From Hymenobacter artigasi (lineage in GTDB: Bacteria; Bacteroidota; Bacteroidia; Cytophagales; Hymenobacteraceae): DNA of 64,000 bases. The translations under genes were made by a program, and so were the position numbers. The stretch is from NCBI RefSeq assembly GCF_012275535.1, contig NZ_JAAVTK010000007.1, positions 62,001-126,000 of the forward strand. Direction: 5' to 3'. Positions 52,701-59,960 of the stretch are shown piece by piece. The notes beneath the pieces were generated by a model, which was not told where the DNA came from, ran no database searches, and was given only the letters and a program-made list of their open reading frames with translations. Position 1 is the first letter of the stretch. Each line of letters opens with the position of its first letter.

Positions 52701-53400
52701 GGCCGAGTATTCGGCCCTGATGGTGCTGCGGGCGCACAATGGCCCGGCCACCATGCAGCGCTTCCTCAAGTTCGATATGAACCGCTACCTCACTGGCCGC
52801 GCTTTCGAGCAGAAGAAGGAAGTGCCGCTGGCGCTGGTCGAAAACCAGCAGTACATCCACTACGCCAAGGGCTCGGTGGTGATGTACGGCCTGCAGGACT
52901 ACCTCGGCGAGGCCACCCTGAATGCCGCCCTCAAGAAGTACGTGGCCGCCGTGGCCTACCAGCAGCCGCCCTACACCAACTCCACGGAGTTCATCGGCTA
53001 CCTGCGCCGCGCCGCCCCCGATTCGCTCCAGTCCTACCTCACCGACCAGTTCGAGCGCATCACGCTCTACGACAACCGCGTGACGGCCGCCACCAGCAAA
53101 AAGCTGCCCGATGGCCGCTACCAGGTCGATTTCACCGTGAAATCGGCCAAGTTCTACGCCGACAGCCTGGGCACCCAGCGGCCCGCCGACCAAACCCGCG
53201 ACGCCCTGCCCGTGGCCATTTTCCCCGAAATGGGCAAGGATAAACAGCCCGTGGCCCCGCTGCTGCTCCAAAAGCGCCGCCTGCGCCCCGGCGACAACCA
53301 GCTGCGCTACGTGGTGAGCAAAAAGCCCGCCTCCGTCGCCATCGACCCCTACCACCTGCTAATGGACCGGCAGCTCGACGACAACACCAAAGACCTGTAG
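49741..53400 (+). CDS. ABC permease fused to an M1 family aminopeptidase
   Basis: 1219 residues. Residues 1-260 and 310-590 are two ABC-2-type permease segments of about six helices each (FELKYRLKRPATWIYFLLLF, then FRGIVRSRYFLAIAGAGVI). From about residue 620 a periplasmic or extracytoplasmic domain begins; near residue 960 it carries HEVGHQWWAHQVIGG followed 18 residues after the second His by an acidic AEAMAEYSAL, the gluzincin HExxH-x18-E site of M1 peptidases. The fusion suggests that peptides or proteins are cut at the membrane in connection with transport. Substrate unknown. It forms a transport unit with the ATPase gene just upstream. Confidence 0.92.
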   Translation: MFLPILLFELKYRLKRPATWIYFLLLFAMAFLLVTAAGGGFGTGVKVALGGDGQTVKINAPFSLNIITAVLSVFGVIIASSLMGNPVYRDFEYRTHSLFYTTPISKFGYLGGRFFGSYLISVLVFSGIGLGAAVAGMMPWVAAERFLAVAPAGTYVWPYLVLVLPNLLFSGAIFFTGATLSRNILSTYIGSVLLLVVYLVATAYLQDLKNEHLVAALDAFGISAIEFTTRYWTSAEKNSLLLPLSSYVLLNRAVWLAVGLGLLGLCYARFRFSAFASDKPDKKSRRVAAADALAAEVAPAAQPGGLRLPRVAQVFSGAMSLRQWWSLTKLEFRGIVRSRYFLAIAGAGVILLLATSSQVGRTFDTATYPVTYEVLQAITGSFFLFFLAIIIFYSGELVWREREAGVAQITDAVPVPSWVPFLSKLAALGLVQVVLLAVVMVCGLLIQTFKGYFHYEIGQYLQALFLYELPFLLLLCVLSMVTQVVVNNKYLGFAVMVMYYVANIFRSQIGFGHRLLGYGGGPTPGQYSDMNGYAHFLPAFWWTKLLWFGVALLLVLLASLLWTRGTDTTGRLREARRRWSAGSSTALALGLLISLDAGGYIFYNTNVLNKYMTPKEGEKRQVAYEKQYRRLKDVAQPRITAVDMNTEIFPSTRAVRFQGQFTLVNKHARALDTVIVSIPVEQNPRVHSITLGQPGQATLALNDTTYGVRLYRLARPLAPGDSLALGMDILYQERGFPSTGSNTDIVYNGTFISSNYLPGLGYREGAELSGDQDRKNYGLKPKPRMAPVNDLQARQNTYISQDADWIRFRTTVSTEADQTAIAPGYLQKEWVKDGRRYFTYVMDRPMLNFYTFLSARYKEYKSQWVDTAGQRTIPITIYYQPGHEYNLKRMAEGARDALAYCSKNFSPYQHRQLRILEFPRYQSFAQSFANTVPFSEAIGFIANVNDKDPEDLNYPYYVTAHEVGHQWWAHQVIGGNVQGSTLLAEAMAEYSALMVLRAHNGPATMQRFLKFDMNRYLTGRAFEQKKEVPLALVENQQYIHYAKGSVVMYGLQDYLGEATLNAALKKYVAAVAYQQPPYTNSTEFIGYLRRAAPDSLQSYLTDQFERITLYDNRVTAATSKKLPDGRYQVDFTVKSAKFYADSLGTQRPADQTRDALPVAIFPEMGKDKQPVAPLLLQKRRLRPGDNQLRYVVSKKPASVAIDPYHLLMDRQLDDNTKDL

Positions 53401-53420
53401 CGCTGGAAGCACAGGCGCAC

Positions 53421-53457
53421 AAAAAAATCCCCGGTCACTCTGGCCGGGGATTTTTTT
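53421..53457. terminator. Two-way terminator after the permease-peptidase gene
   Basis: Arms ATCCCCGG and CCGGGGAT around a nine-base loop, with seven A on the left and seven T on the right. It serves the permease gene and the convergent secreted-protein gene. Confidence 0.88.
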
Positions 53458-53482
53458 GTGTCTGGACACAGCCGCTGCGCGC

Positions 53483-53965
53483 TTATTTGCGCACCTGGCG
53501 CAGGTCGCGCTTCACTTGCTTGTGGGCCGTTTTGAGGTAGCGCTTGAGTTGCTGCTTGCGCGATACCACGATTACGCGGGCATTGGTCAGGCTCACCGTT
53601 GACTCGTCGGCCGAGGCATTCAGGGTCATTTTTTCATCGGCGTAGCCGGCGTAGGTCACCACGGCATCGAGGGCTCCGGCGTTGGCTGGCACTTCAAATT
53701 CGAACTCACCGTCGGCGTTAGTCACGGCCATTTGCTTGGAGGCCGTCAGGATAACCACGGCGCCGGGCAGCGGGCCGGCCGGATTGGTGATTTTGCCCAT
53801 GAGCACCATCTTCTCCGGCTTAGTGCCCGTGGTCCCGCCGTCGGTATCAGTCGCCAGGGCAAGAGCAGTGCTGGTAAAGCCACGTTGGGCCTGCGCCGTA
53901 AAATCAGCCAGGTTGATAACACAGGCGAAAACGGCGGCGGCGAGTACAGAGAAGGAGAAGCGCAT
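53483..53965 (-). CDS. Secreted carboxypeptidase-like regulatory domain protein, paralogue 1
   Basis: 160 residues from ATG 53965. Signal peptide FSFSVLAAAVFACVINLA. One small beta domain: LMGKITNPAGPLPGAVVIL, then VTNADGEFEFEVP and VVTYAGYADEKMTL. The C-terminus is basic and helical (KQQLKRYLKTAHKQVKRDL). It resembles the next minus-strand gene in the words LPGA-V, VTN-(A/S)-(D/E)-GEFE and EVP/RVP. Probably periplasmic; role unknown. Confidence 0.75.
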   Translation of the reverse strand: MRFSFSVLAAAVFACVINLADFTAQAQRGFTSTALALATDTDGGTTGTKPEKMVLMGKITNPAGPLPGAVVILTASKQMAVTNADGEFEFEVPANAGALDAVVTYAGYADEKMTLNASADESTVSLTNARVIVVSRKQQLKRYLKTAHKQVKRDLRQVRK

Positions 53966-54320
53966 GGCGGTGATGAGTATCAGATGTTTTTGAATGATAC
54001 AAATGTCGCATTGCATTTATGGGATAATGACCCGCCTCGCCCAACTGTCTCAATCCGCCGGTGAATGACTGGATTTGCCAACGCAATGAACTAGTGAACG
54101 CATTTGTACTCCTCGCAGAGTGTATTGTAAGAATGGTATAGGGATGCTACGTTTTGCACCTCGCCATTGCCTAACCCACGCCAGGACCGTCGAGTAATTT
54201 TCCTTAATAATGAGCCGTAACCTATTGTGCCAGTCCCTGCAAAGCTTGCGAAAGAGCAGTTCTGCATCTCCGGCCGGGCTTGTGCCCGCACCTTGCTTTC
54301 TTTCGGAGTATCAAATAGAA

Positions 54321-54347
54321 AAACCCTGGCCTCGTAGGCCAGGGTTT
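54321..54347 (-). terminator. Terminator after the second regulatory-domain gene
   Basis: Arms AAACCCTGGCCT and AGGCCAGGGTTT pair perfectly around CGT; a T-rich run follows on the minus strand. The rest of the 54-54.4 kb gap holds no supported gene. Confidence 0.8.
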
Positions 54348-54412
54348 AGCAATTGAGGTTGCAGAAAAGAGGTGTGGTAGCTAGTAGCAGGAGGAAAGTG
54401 GGCGGGAAGGAA

Positions 54413-54817
54413 TTATTTGGTAGCCGGGCCTTTATCGCGCAGCAGGTACACCGAGCCCAGTGCCTGCACGGCCCCCAGCCGCACTACTTCTTCGCGCAGG
54501 CCCCCGTAGCCGCAGGTCAGCTCCACTTCTTTCGTGTTGCTGGGCACGCGCAGCTCGAATTCACCTTCCGAGTTGGTTACCACAATGGTACGGCTGCCGT
54601 GTAGCCAAACCGTAGCTCCAGGCAGCACACCGGTTTTGCCCTGTATTACGCCATGAATAACTTTGGTAGTGACGGTTTTAGCGCCTTCTTCCGGGTCGGT
54701 GCCGGCTGCTTCTTCCATCTTTTCACCCGGTTTGGTGTAAGCATATTGTGCCTGGCTGGGCATGGCGGCCAACAAAAAGCCGACGGCAGCAACGATGGAA
54801 GTAAGGCCGAACTTCAT
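54413..54817 (-). CDS. Secreted carboxypeptidase-like regulatory domain protein, paralogue 2
   Basis: 134 residues from ATG 54817. Signal peptide KFGLTSIVAAVGFLLAA, cleavage near SQAQ. A single beta domain: IHGVIQGKTGVLPGATVWLHG, VVTNSEGEFELRVPSNTKEV. Shorter than paralogue 1 and without its basic tail. The stop and a strong terminator lie just downstream; 241 bp of A/T-rich sequence lie upstream. Confidence 0.75.
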   Translation of the reverse strand: MKFGLTSIVAAVGFLLAAMPSQAQYAYTKPGEKMEEAAGTDPEEGAKTVTTKVIHGVIQGKTGVLPGATVWLHGSRTIVVTNSEGEFELRVPSNTKEVELTCGYGGLREEVVRLGAVQALGSVYLLRDKGPATK

Positions 54818-54961
54818 GACGAATTGCACTAATGATATTATTTATTGCAGAGTACAAACGTACAATAAAATCATAGCATGTTGCAAGTGTTCATGATAAT
54901 ATATTCGCTTTTATTCTGGGATAAGCGCAATTACTTGTTAGGGCACCGGCTCAGCATCCAT

Positions 54962-54995
54962 AAAAAAACCTCCGCACTATTAGTGTGGAGGTTTT
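54962..54995 (-). terminator. Terminator after sdpI
   Basis: On the minus strand AACCTCCACACT pairs with AGTGCGGAGGTT (one mismatch) and ends in TTTTTTT, 64 bp after the sdpI stop. The A/T-rich bases around it (54830-55050) show no gene. Confidence 0.75.
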
Positions 54996-55058
54996 GTATT
55001 GAAAATAACTTATTGTTATATAATTAGTTAACATAGAATTATTGTCGTGATAGGCAAT

Positions 55059-55721
55059 TCAGGCCACGTTGCGCCGTTGCTCCTCCTGCCGGAAAACGAA
55101 GTAGGAGTAACCATAGCAGAATGCCGTTGTGAGCAGTATCAGCCCCACGAGTACAATATTCATCTGCCGGGCCGGTACTACCAATGCCAGCCCTACAAGC
55201 AGGACCCCCACCAGGCAAAAGACCATGCCTCCTATGCGGTGCGTACGGGCCCACACGGTAGGGCTTTCCAACGTCCAGGGCGTGCGGATGCCTACGAAGT
55301 AATTGGGCTGTACCGTGGTTAAATAGTTGCCCATAAAGGCCAGGAACAGGCCCAGCAGCACTGTTATCCCCCGGCCTGTGGTGCCGGGGTGCATCCCTAT
55401 ATACATGCCGTAGGCTAACAGCCCTCCCAGCATGGCCACCATTGCAAGGCGCAGCTTCTGGAAATTTATGCTGCTACTGTCGAGCCGGCGCTTGGGGTCG
55501 AGATAGGGCAGCACGGTGAAAAAGAAAGCCACCGCCAGCGGGGCCCCTAGCATGAGCAGCCACATGTGGTCGCGCCCGATGTAGTCGTTGGGCTGCCCGG
55601 CGCTGTCGAAGTGCGTTGGCACTTGGGCCGGCAGCTGCGGCCACACAAAAAGCAGGTACAGCGACGGGGCCAGCATGGCCACCAGCGTCAGCAGTTGCCA
55701 GACGAGTATGTTTTTCTTCAT
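55059..55721 (-). CDS. sdpI: SdpI family membrane protein (DUF1648 type)
   Basis: 220 residues with about six helices. PAQVPTHFDSAGQPNDYIGR near residue 31 is the DUF1648/SdpI signature; FVGIRTPWTLESPTVWARTHR near 150 is the second conserved stretch. In B. subtilis SdpI gives immunity to the SdpC toxin and binds the SdpR repressor at the membrane. Here no sdpABC toxin genes are present, so it more likely responds to another envelope signal. It lies 28 bp behind sdpR in one operon. Confidence 0.87.
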   Translation of the reverse strand: MKKNILVWQLLTLVAMLAPSLYLLFVWPQLPAQVPTHFDSAGQPNDYIGRDHMWLLMLGAPLAVAFFFTVLPYLDPKRRLDSSSINFQKLRLAMVAMLGGLLAYGMYIGMHPGTTGRGITVLLGLFLAFMGNYLTTVQPNYFVGIRTPWTLESPTVWARTHRIGGMVFCLVGVLLVGLALVVPARQMNIVLVGLILLTTAFCYGYSYFVFRQEEQRRNVA

Positions 55722-55749
55722 GAGTAGGGCAAAAAGAGCGGTGAAAAGG

Positions 55750-56004
55750 TTAGGACTTGAATTGATAAAGCCAGCCTAGCAGCTCGTCTAATACGGTCAT
55801 ATTGAGGGTGTATACCACGAACTGGCCTTGCTTCTGGCTGGTCACGAGGTCGGCCTGGCGCAGCAGGTCGAGATGGTGGCTGATGGTGGGGGCCGAGAAC
55901 TGGAACTGCTCGGCAATAGCCCCGGCGGTGGCCGGCCCGCCGCGCAGCCGCTCCAGAATGGCGCGCCGCGTGGGGTCGTTCAGGGCTTTGAAAAGAGCAT
56001 TCAT
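55750..56004 (-). CDS. sdpR: SdpR family ArsR-type autorepressor
   Basis: 84 residues. KALNDPTRRAILERLRGGP opens the winged helix, FQFSAPTISHHLDLLRQADLV is the recognition segment, and GQFVVYTLN the wing. The length and the pairing with sdpI fit SdpR, which represses its own operon until SdpI sequesters it. No metal-binding cysteines. Confidence 0.87.
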   Translation of the reverse strand: MNALFKALNDPTRRAILERLRGGPATAGAIAEQFQFSAPTISHHLDLLRQADLVTSQKQGQFVVYTLNMTVLDELLGWLYQFKS

Positions 56005-56050
56005 ACAGGGTGTTTCAATGATTAGACAAATATCTAAATAAAATCGAAAT

Positions 56051-56082
56051 AAAAAAGCGCGACCCCCGAAAAGGGCCGCGCT
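56051..56082 (-). terminator. Terminator after the small membrane protein gene
   Basis: On the minus strand AGCGCGGCCC pairs with GGGTCGCGCT (one mismatch) and ends in TTTTTT, 40 bp after the stop of the gene at 56123-56506. Confidence 0.75.
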
Positions 56083-56122
56083 GCTAACGTCGTTTATGGA
56101 TTGGGCCGAACCTTACCAGCCG

Positions 56123-56506
56123 CTAGGCCGGCTGCTGCGCCGGGGTTTCGGCGGCCGTTTCGGGGCGGCGGCCCCAGGAAGCCATGCCGCAGCGGCTTTG
56201 CATCTGCTGGCGGAATTTCTCGCGGGCTTCGGGGCTGAGGTGCTCCATGCGGCCGGCCATGCGCTGCTTCCACTCGCGGCGCTTGCGGGCCCAGCCGCCG
56301 GGCTGCCCGCCCCGGAAACCACCAAACAGGATACGGCTCAGCAGGAGCAGCCCGTAGGTTTGGCCCAGCGTGATGGCCGGCAGGCGGAACAGCGCCGGCA
56401 TCAGCCAGTTCCAGAGGGCCTGCGTGGCAAACCCGACTACGGCAACAAAAAGCGCCGCAAAGAAAAAGAAACGAAGGCCGCGCAGCAGCCAGAATTTACG
56501 GTCCAT
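56123..56506 (-). CDS. Small membrane protein next to an ECF sigma factor
   Basis: 127 residues from ATG 56506. Two hydrophobic helices (FFFFAALFVAVVGFATQAL and LGQTYGLLLLSRILFGGF), then a charged C-terminal part (ARKRREWKQRMAGRMEHL, SPEAREKFRQQMQSRCG). It lacks a zinc-binding anti-sigma motif. Being 119 bp behind the sigma factor gene on the same strand, it may take part in controlling the sigma factor, but this is inference. Pro/Ala-rich tail. Confidence 0.7.
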   Translation of the reverse strand: MDRKFWLLRGLRFFFFAALFVAVVGFATQALWNWLMPALFRLPAITLGQTYGLLLLSRILFGGFRGGQPGGWARKRREWKQRMAGRMEHLSPEAREKFRQQMQSRCGMASWGRRPETAAETPAQQPA

Positions 56507-56625
56507 GATAGGTGATATAGTGAAAGGGTGAGGTGGCGAGGGGGTTAGATAGACTAGGATTTGATGCGGCCAACGAGGTTGGCAGAACATCAAGACCACT
56601 GTTTCACCACTTCACCAGTTCACCT

Positions 56626-57237
56626 TTAGTCGGTGAATAATTCAGTGTAGAGCTTTTGCAAGCGCTTGCGCAGGTGCAGCACGGCGTAGTGCTTGCGCGA
56701 AATCAGGGTTTTGAGCGGCACGCCGGTTTCTTCCTCCATCTGGCGGAAGGTCTTATCTTCCAGCTCGTGCCACACAAATACTTCGCGCTGAGCCACCGGC
56801 AGCTCTGCCAGCGCATCGCTGAGGGCTTCCATGAGAGTTTCGCGCAGCAGGCGGTTTTCGGGCGAGTCGTCGGGGGCGGGCAGCAGGTCGGCCAGCAGCA
56901 GGCCTTCGCCGTCGTCGCTGGCTTCGGCGGCGCCAAAGGCTGCCTCCAGGCTCACCGGCCGCTTGCGGCGGTAGAGGTCGGTGATGCGGTTGCGGGCCAC
57001 CCGGAAGAGCCAGGCCGCCGCCTGTTCCACGGGTTTGAGCAGCCGGTAGCTTTCCACCAGCTCGGCGAAAACGTCCTGCAGGAGGTCTTCGGCCTCGGCC
57101 TCATCCGGAATGCGCCGCCGGATGAACTGCAGCAGCCGGGGCCGCTGCTGCCGCACGGCTTCGGCAATCTGGCGGTCTTGCTGCGAGGCCGACATCGGCA
57201 GGAGGGGAGAGGGGAGCGAAAGTGCCATGGTTGTCAT
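56626..57237 (-). CDS. RNA polymerase ECF-type sigma-70 factor
   Basis: 203 residues from ATG 57237 (ATG 57228 also possible). Region 2: AEDLLQDVFAELVESYRLL and AWLFRVARNRITDLYRRKR. Region 4: LPVAQREVFVWHELEDKTFR and GVPLKTLISRKHYAVLHLRK. Its own target promoters and the signal are not known; no classic anti-sigma gene follows, only the small membrane protein. Between them (56507-56625) lie imperfect GTGAA-type repeats. Confidence 0.9.
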   Translation of the reverse strand: MTTMALSLPSPLLPMSASQQDRQIAEAVRQQRPRLLQFIRRRIPDEAEAEDLLQDVFAELVESYRLLKPVEQAAAWLFRVARNRITDLYRRKRPVSLEAAFGAAEASDDGEGLLLADLLPAPDDSPENRLLRETLMEALSDALAELPVAQREVFVWHELEDKTFRQMEEETGVPLKTLISRKHYAVLHLRKRLQKLYTELFTD

Positions 57238-57375
57238 TCTGAACAAACAGACGCTGACCTGCCGAAATTACTTTAAGTTTTTTCGGCACAATAGTTTCAA
57301 TAGCACCCCATGCCGGGCTTACCGGAGCGACTTTGTCGCCCCAGCAATTCGATTGCTGGGTATCCTTCTGCGGTA

Positions 57376-57403
57376 GTGATGCTTCGGCAAGTTCCGCATG
57401 ACA
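57376..57403. repeat. Possible solo REP unit upstream of nuoK
   Basis: GTGATGC near the left end and GCATGAC near the right end flank TTCGGCAAGTTCC, like the GTCATGC-family units. The rest of the 57247-57509 gap holds a small hairpin (CCAGCAATTCGATTGCTGG) and the promoter-like box below. Confidence 0.45.
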
Positions 57404-57457
57404 CTCCGAATAGTGTACTGCCTGCAAATTCAACCCCTGTTTTTTCGTTTTTCAGGG

Positions 57458-57465
57458 TACCTTTG
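57458..57465 (+). promoter_or_regulatory. Possible -7 box for nuoK-nuoL
   Basis: TACCTTTG matches TAnnTTTG and lies 44 bp before the nuoK ATG. A T-rich stretch precedes it. Confidence 0.4.
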
Positions 57466-57509
57466 CCGGCCGGCCGGCTGCACGTTGCCTATTTGCCGGC
57501 TCTTCCTGT

Positions 57510-57854
57510 ATGGACCCAACCGTTTCCCAAACCATCCCCGAAGTCATTCGGACCGTTCCGCTTCAGTACTACGTCTTTTTCGCCTCGGCCCTGTTTGCCA
57601 TCGGGGTCACGGGCGTGCTGGTGCGGCGCAATGCCATCATCATCTTCATGTGTGTCGAGCTGATGCTCAACGCCGTGAACATCCTGCTGACGGCTTTCTC
57701 GGCCTACCGCTCCGACCCCAACGGCCAGATTTTCGTGTTCTTTATCATGGCCGTGGCCGCCGCCGAGGTTTCGGTAGGCCTGGGCATCATCGTCATGATT
57801 TACCGCAACTTCCAGACCACCGACGTCAACCTGCTGAGTAGGCTAAAATGGTAA
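57510..57854 (+). CDS. nuoK: NADH-quinone oxidoreductase subunit K
   Basis: 114 residues, about 14 more than usual at the N-terminus before the conserved VPLQYYVFFASALFAIGVTG. Three helices with ELMLNAVNILLTAFS (conserved Glu) and FFIMAVAAAEVSVGLGIIV (second Glu). Smallest proton-path subunit of complex I. Its Trp codon and stop are inside a repeat arm; nuoL follows 98 bp later. Confidence 0.95.
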   Translation: MDPTVSQTIPEVIRTVPLQYYVFFASALFAIGVTGVLVRRNAIIIFMCVELMLNAVNILLTAFSAYRSDPNGQIFVFFIMAVAAAEVSVGLGIIVMIYRNFQTTDVNLLSRLKW

Positions 57855-57953
57855 ATGAGCAAGTGAGTAACTGAGTAAGTGGCTACCAGCCGCTACTCCG
57901 ATTTGCTCATGCCCGCACTCATTTACTCAGCTACTCAGTTACTCATTTACCAA
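57849..57953. repeat. Inverted repeat between nuoK and nuoL
   Basis: Arms of about 35 bp (57849-57883 and 57919-57953) match at about 29 of 35 positions; the core is GGTAAATGAG and GAGTAACTGAGTA. The left arm includes the nuoK stop; the right arm runs up to the nuoL ATG. Confidence 0.75.
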
Positions 57954-59902
57954 TGGAAACCGTTCTCCCCGGCGCCAACGCGCCTTACCCCACGTTGCTC
58001 TACGTTCTCATTCCGCTGCTGCCCTTCCTGGGGTTTCTGCTGAATGGGCTGCTGAACCGGAAGCTGTCCGGCACCGTGGCCGGCCTCATTGGCAGTGCCA
58101 CCGTGCTGGGCTCGTTCCTGATTTCGCTGGTGCTGTTCCTGAATTTCCAGTACCAGTACACGGTGCAGCTGTTCGACTGGATTTCGGTGGGCTCGCTGCA
58201 GATTCCCTTCCAGTACCAGATTGACCAGCTCAGCCTGATAATGCTGCTGCTGGTGACGGGGGTGGGCTTCCTGATTCACGTCTACAGCATCGGCTACATG
58301 CACCACGACGAGAACGTGGGTAAGTTTTTCAGCTTCCTGAACCTGTTCATTTTCAGCATGCTGCTGCTGGTGATGGGGGCCAACTTCGTTATCCTCTTCA
58401 TTGGCTGGGAAGGCGTGGGCTTGTGCTCCTACCTGCTCATCGGCTTCTGGAACAAGAACACGGCCTACAACAACGCTGCTAAAAAAGCCTTCATCATCAA
58501 CCGCATTGGTGACCTGGGCTTTCTGCTCGGCATCTTCCTGATTTACCTCACCTTCAACTCGGTACAATACGCCGAGGTGTTCCAGAAAGCCTCGCTGGGC
58601 CAGTTCGGGACATACGGCGTGGGCATCTGCACGGCCATCACGCTGCTGCTATTTGTGGGCGCGATGGGCAAATCGGCGCAGTTGCCGCTCTATACCTGGC
58701 TACCTGATGCCATGGCCGGCCCCACGCCGGTTTCGGCCCTTATCCACGCTGCAACCATGGTTACGGCCGGCATCTACATGGTGCTGCGGGCCAATGTGCT
58801 GTTCACGCTCTCGCCCGATACGCTGCAGGTAGTGGCCATTGTGGGCGCGGCCACGGCGCTGTTTGCCGCCACCATTGGCCTGGCCCAGAACGATATCAAG
58901 AAGGTACTGGCTTACTCCACCGTTTCGCAGCTGGGCTATATGTTCCTGGCGCTGGGCGTGATGGGCTACTCTACGGCCCTGTTTCACGTGCTCACCCACG
59001 CCTTTTTTAAGGCGCTGATGTTCCTCGGGGCCGGCTCAGTCATTCATGCCATGAGCAACGAGCAGGACCTGCGCCGCATGGGCGGCCTGCGCAAGGCGCT
59101 GCCCATTACCTTCCTGACCTTCCTAATCGGTTGCCTGGCTATTTCGGGCATCCCGCCGTTCTCGGGATTCTTCTCCAAAGATGAAATCCTGGCACATGCC
59201 TTCGAGCACAATAAAGTGCTGTGGGCCATGGGCTTGCTCACGGCTTTTCTCACGGCTTTTTACATGTTCCGCCTGTTGTTCCTAGCTTTCTTCGGTGAGT
59301 TCCGGGGTACTGCGGAGCAGAAGCACCACCTGCACGAATCGCCCGCTTCGATGACCTTTCCGCTCATCGTGCTGGCCATTCTGGCAGCTGTGGGCGGCTT
59401 CATGGGTGCGCCCATGTTCACGGGCGGTCACCACTACTTGGCCGAGTACCTGGCTCCGATTTTCACCTACTCGCAGCGCCTGATGCCCGAGGTTTTCTCG
59501 GCCGAGTTGGACAAGGGCACTGAATACATGCTGATGGGCCTGTCGGTAGGGGCTGGGTTGCTGGGCATCATCCTGGCTTATGTGATGTATGTGGCCCGCG
59601 CCCAGCGCCCCGCCGAAGACGAGGCCCAGCGCTCGGCCCCCGAGAGCCTGGTGTACCACAAATACTACATCGACGAGCTGTATAATAACCTGTTCACGCG
59701 GCCCGTAATGGCACTGTCGACGGGGTTGTACAAATTTGTGGAAAACGGCGTTATCAATCCTGTGGTGGGGGTTTTTGGCCGCGCTGTGAACGGCGGCGGC
59801 CAGCTGCTGCGCTACGTGCAGACCGGAGCCGTGGAAACCTACCTGATACTGATGGTTGTGGGTATTGTGCTGATTCTGGGGCTGAATTTTGGCCGGTTCT
59901 AA
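57953..59902 (+). CDS. nuoL: NADH-quinone oxidoreductase subunit L
   Basis: 649 residues with about 16 helices. FIGWEGVGLCSYLLIGFW (helix-5 Glu), AAKKAFIINRIGDLGFLLG, KSAQLPLYTWLPDAMAGPTP and SALIHAATMVTAGIYM are standard. The C-terminal lateral helix region is present (VETYLILMVVGIVLILGLNF). Antiporter-like proton channel at the far end of the complex I membrane arm. It is not followed by nuoM, which is on the other strand at 30.5-31.9 kb. Confidence 0.97.
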   Translation: METVLPGANAPYPTLLYVLIPLLPFLGFLLNGLLNRKLSGTVAGLIGSATVLGSFLISLVLFLNFQYQYTVQLFDWISVGSLQIPFQYQIDQLSLIMLLLVTGVGFLIHVYSIGYMHHDENVGKFFSFLNLFIFSMLLLVMGANFVILFIGWEGVGLCSYLLIGFWNKNTAYNNAAKKAFIINRIGDLGFLLGIFLIYLTFNSVQYAEVFQKASLGQFGTYGVGICTAITLLLFVGAMGKSAQLPLYTWLPDAMAGPTPVSALIHAATMVTAGIYMVLRANVLFTLSPDTLQVVAIVGAATALFAATIGLAQNDIKKVLAYSTVSQLGYMFLALGVMGYSTALFHVLTHAFFKALMFLGAGSVIHAMSNEQDLRRMGGLRKALPITFLTFLIGCLAISGIPPFSGFFSKDEILAHAFEHNKVLWAMGLLTAFLTAFYMFRLLFLAFFGEFRGTAEQKHHLHESPASMTFPLIVLAILAAVGGFMGAPMFTGGHHYLAEYLAPIFTYSQRLMPEVFSAELDKGTEYMLMGLSVGAGLLGIILAYVMYVARAQRPAEDEAQRSAPESLVYHKYYIDELYNNLFTRPVMALSTGLYKFVENGVINPVVGVFGRAVNGGGQLLRYVQTGAVETYLILMVVGIVLILGLNFGRF

Positions 59903-59929
59903 AGTTGGAATTTGCTTGGTATTTTTGGG

Positions 59930-59960
59930 AAAGCCGCCTGTGAAAACAGGCGGCTTTTTT
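59930..59960 (+). terminator. Terminator after nuoL
   Basis: Arms AAAGCCGCCTG and CAGGCGGCTTT around TGAAAA, followed by TTT. The A/T-rich gap up to the OmpA gene (59961-60213) shows no other feature. Confidence 0.9.

Noticed and set aside
54091..54291. 66-codon minus-strand open frame in the gap between the two regulatory-domain genes
   Set aside because: No signal peptide, domain or family-like words; composition does not suggest coding. The gap otherwise holds only a terminator.
57247..57509. tRNA or riboswitch in the gap before nuoK
   Set aside because: No cloverleaf or known aptamer core could be recognised; only a small hairpin, a REP-like unit and a promoter-like box are present.
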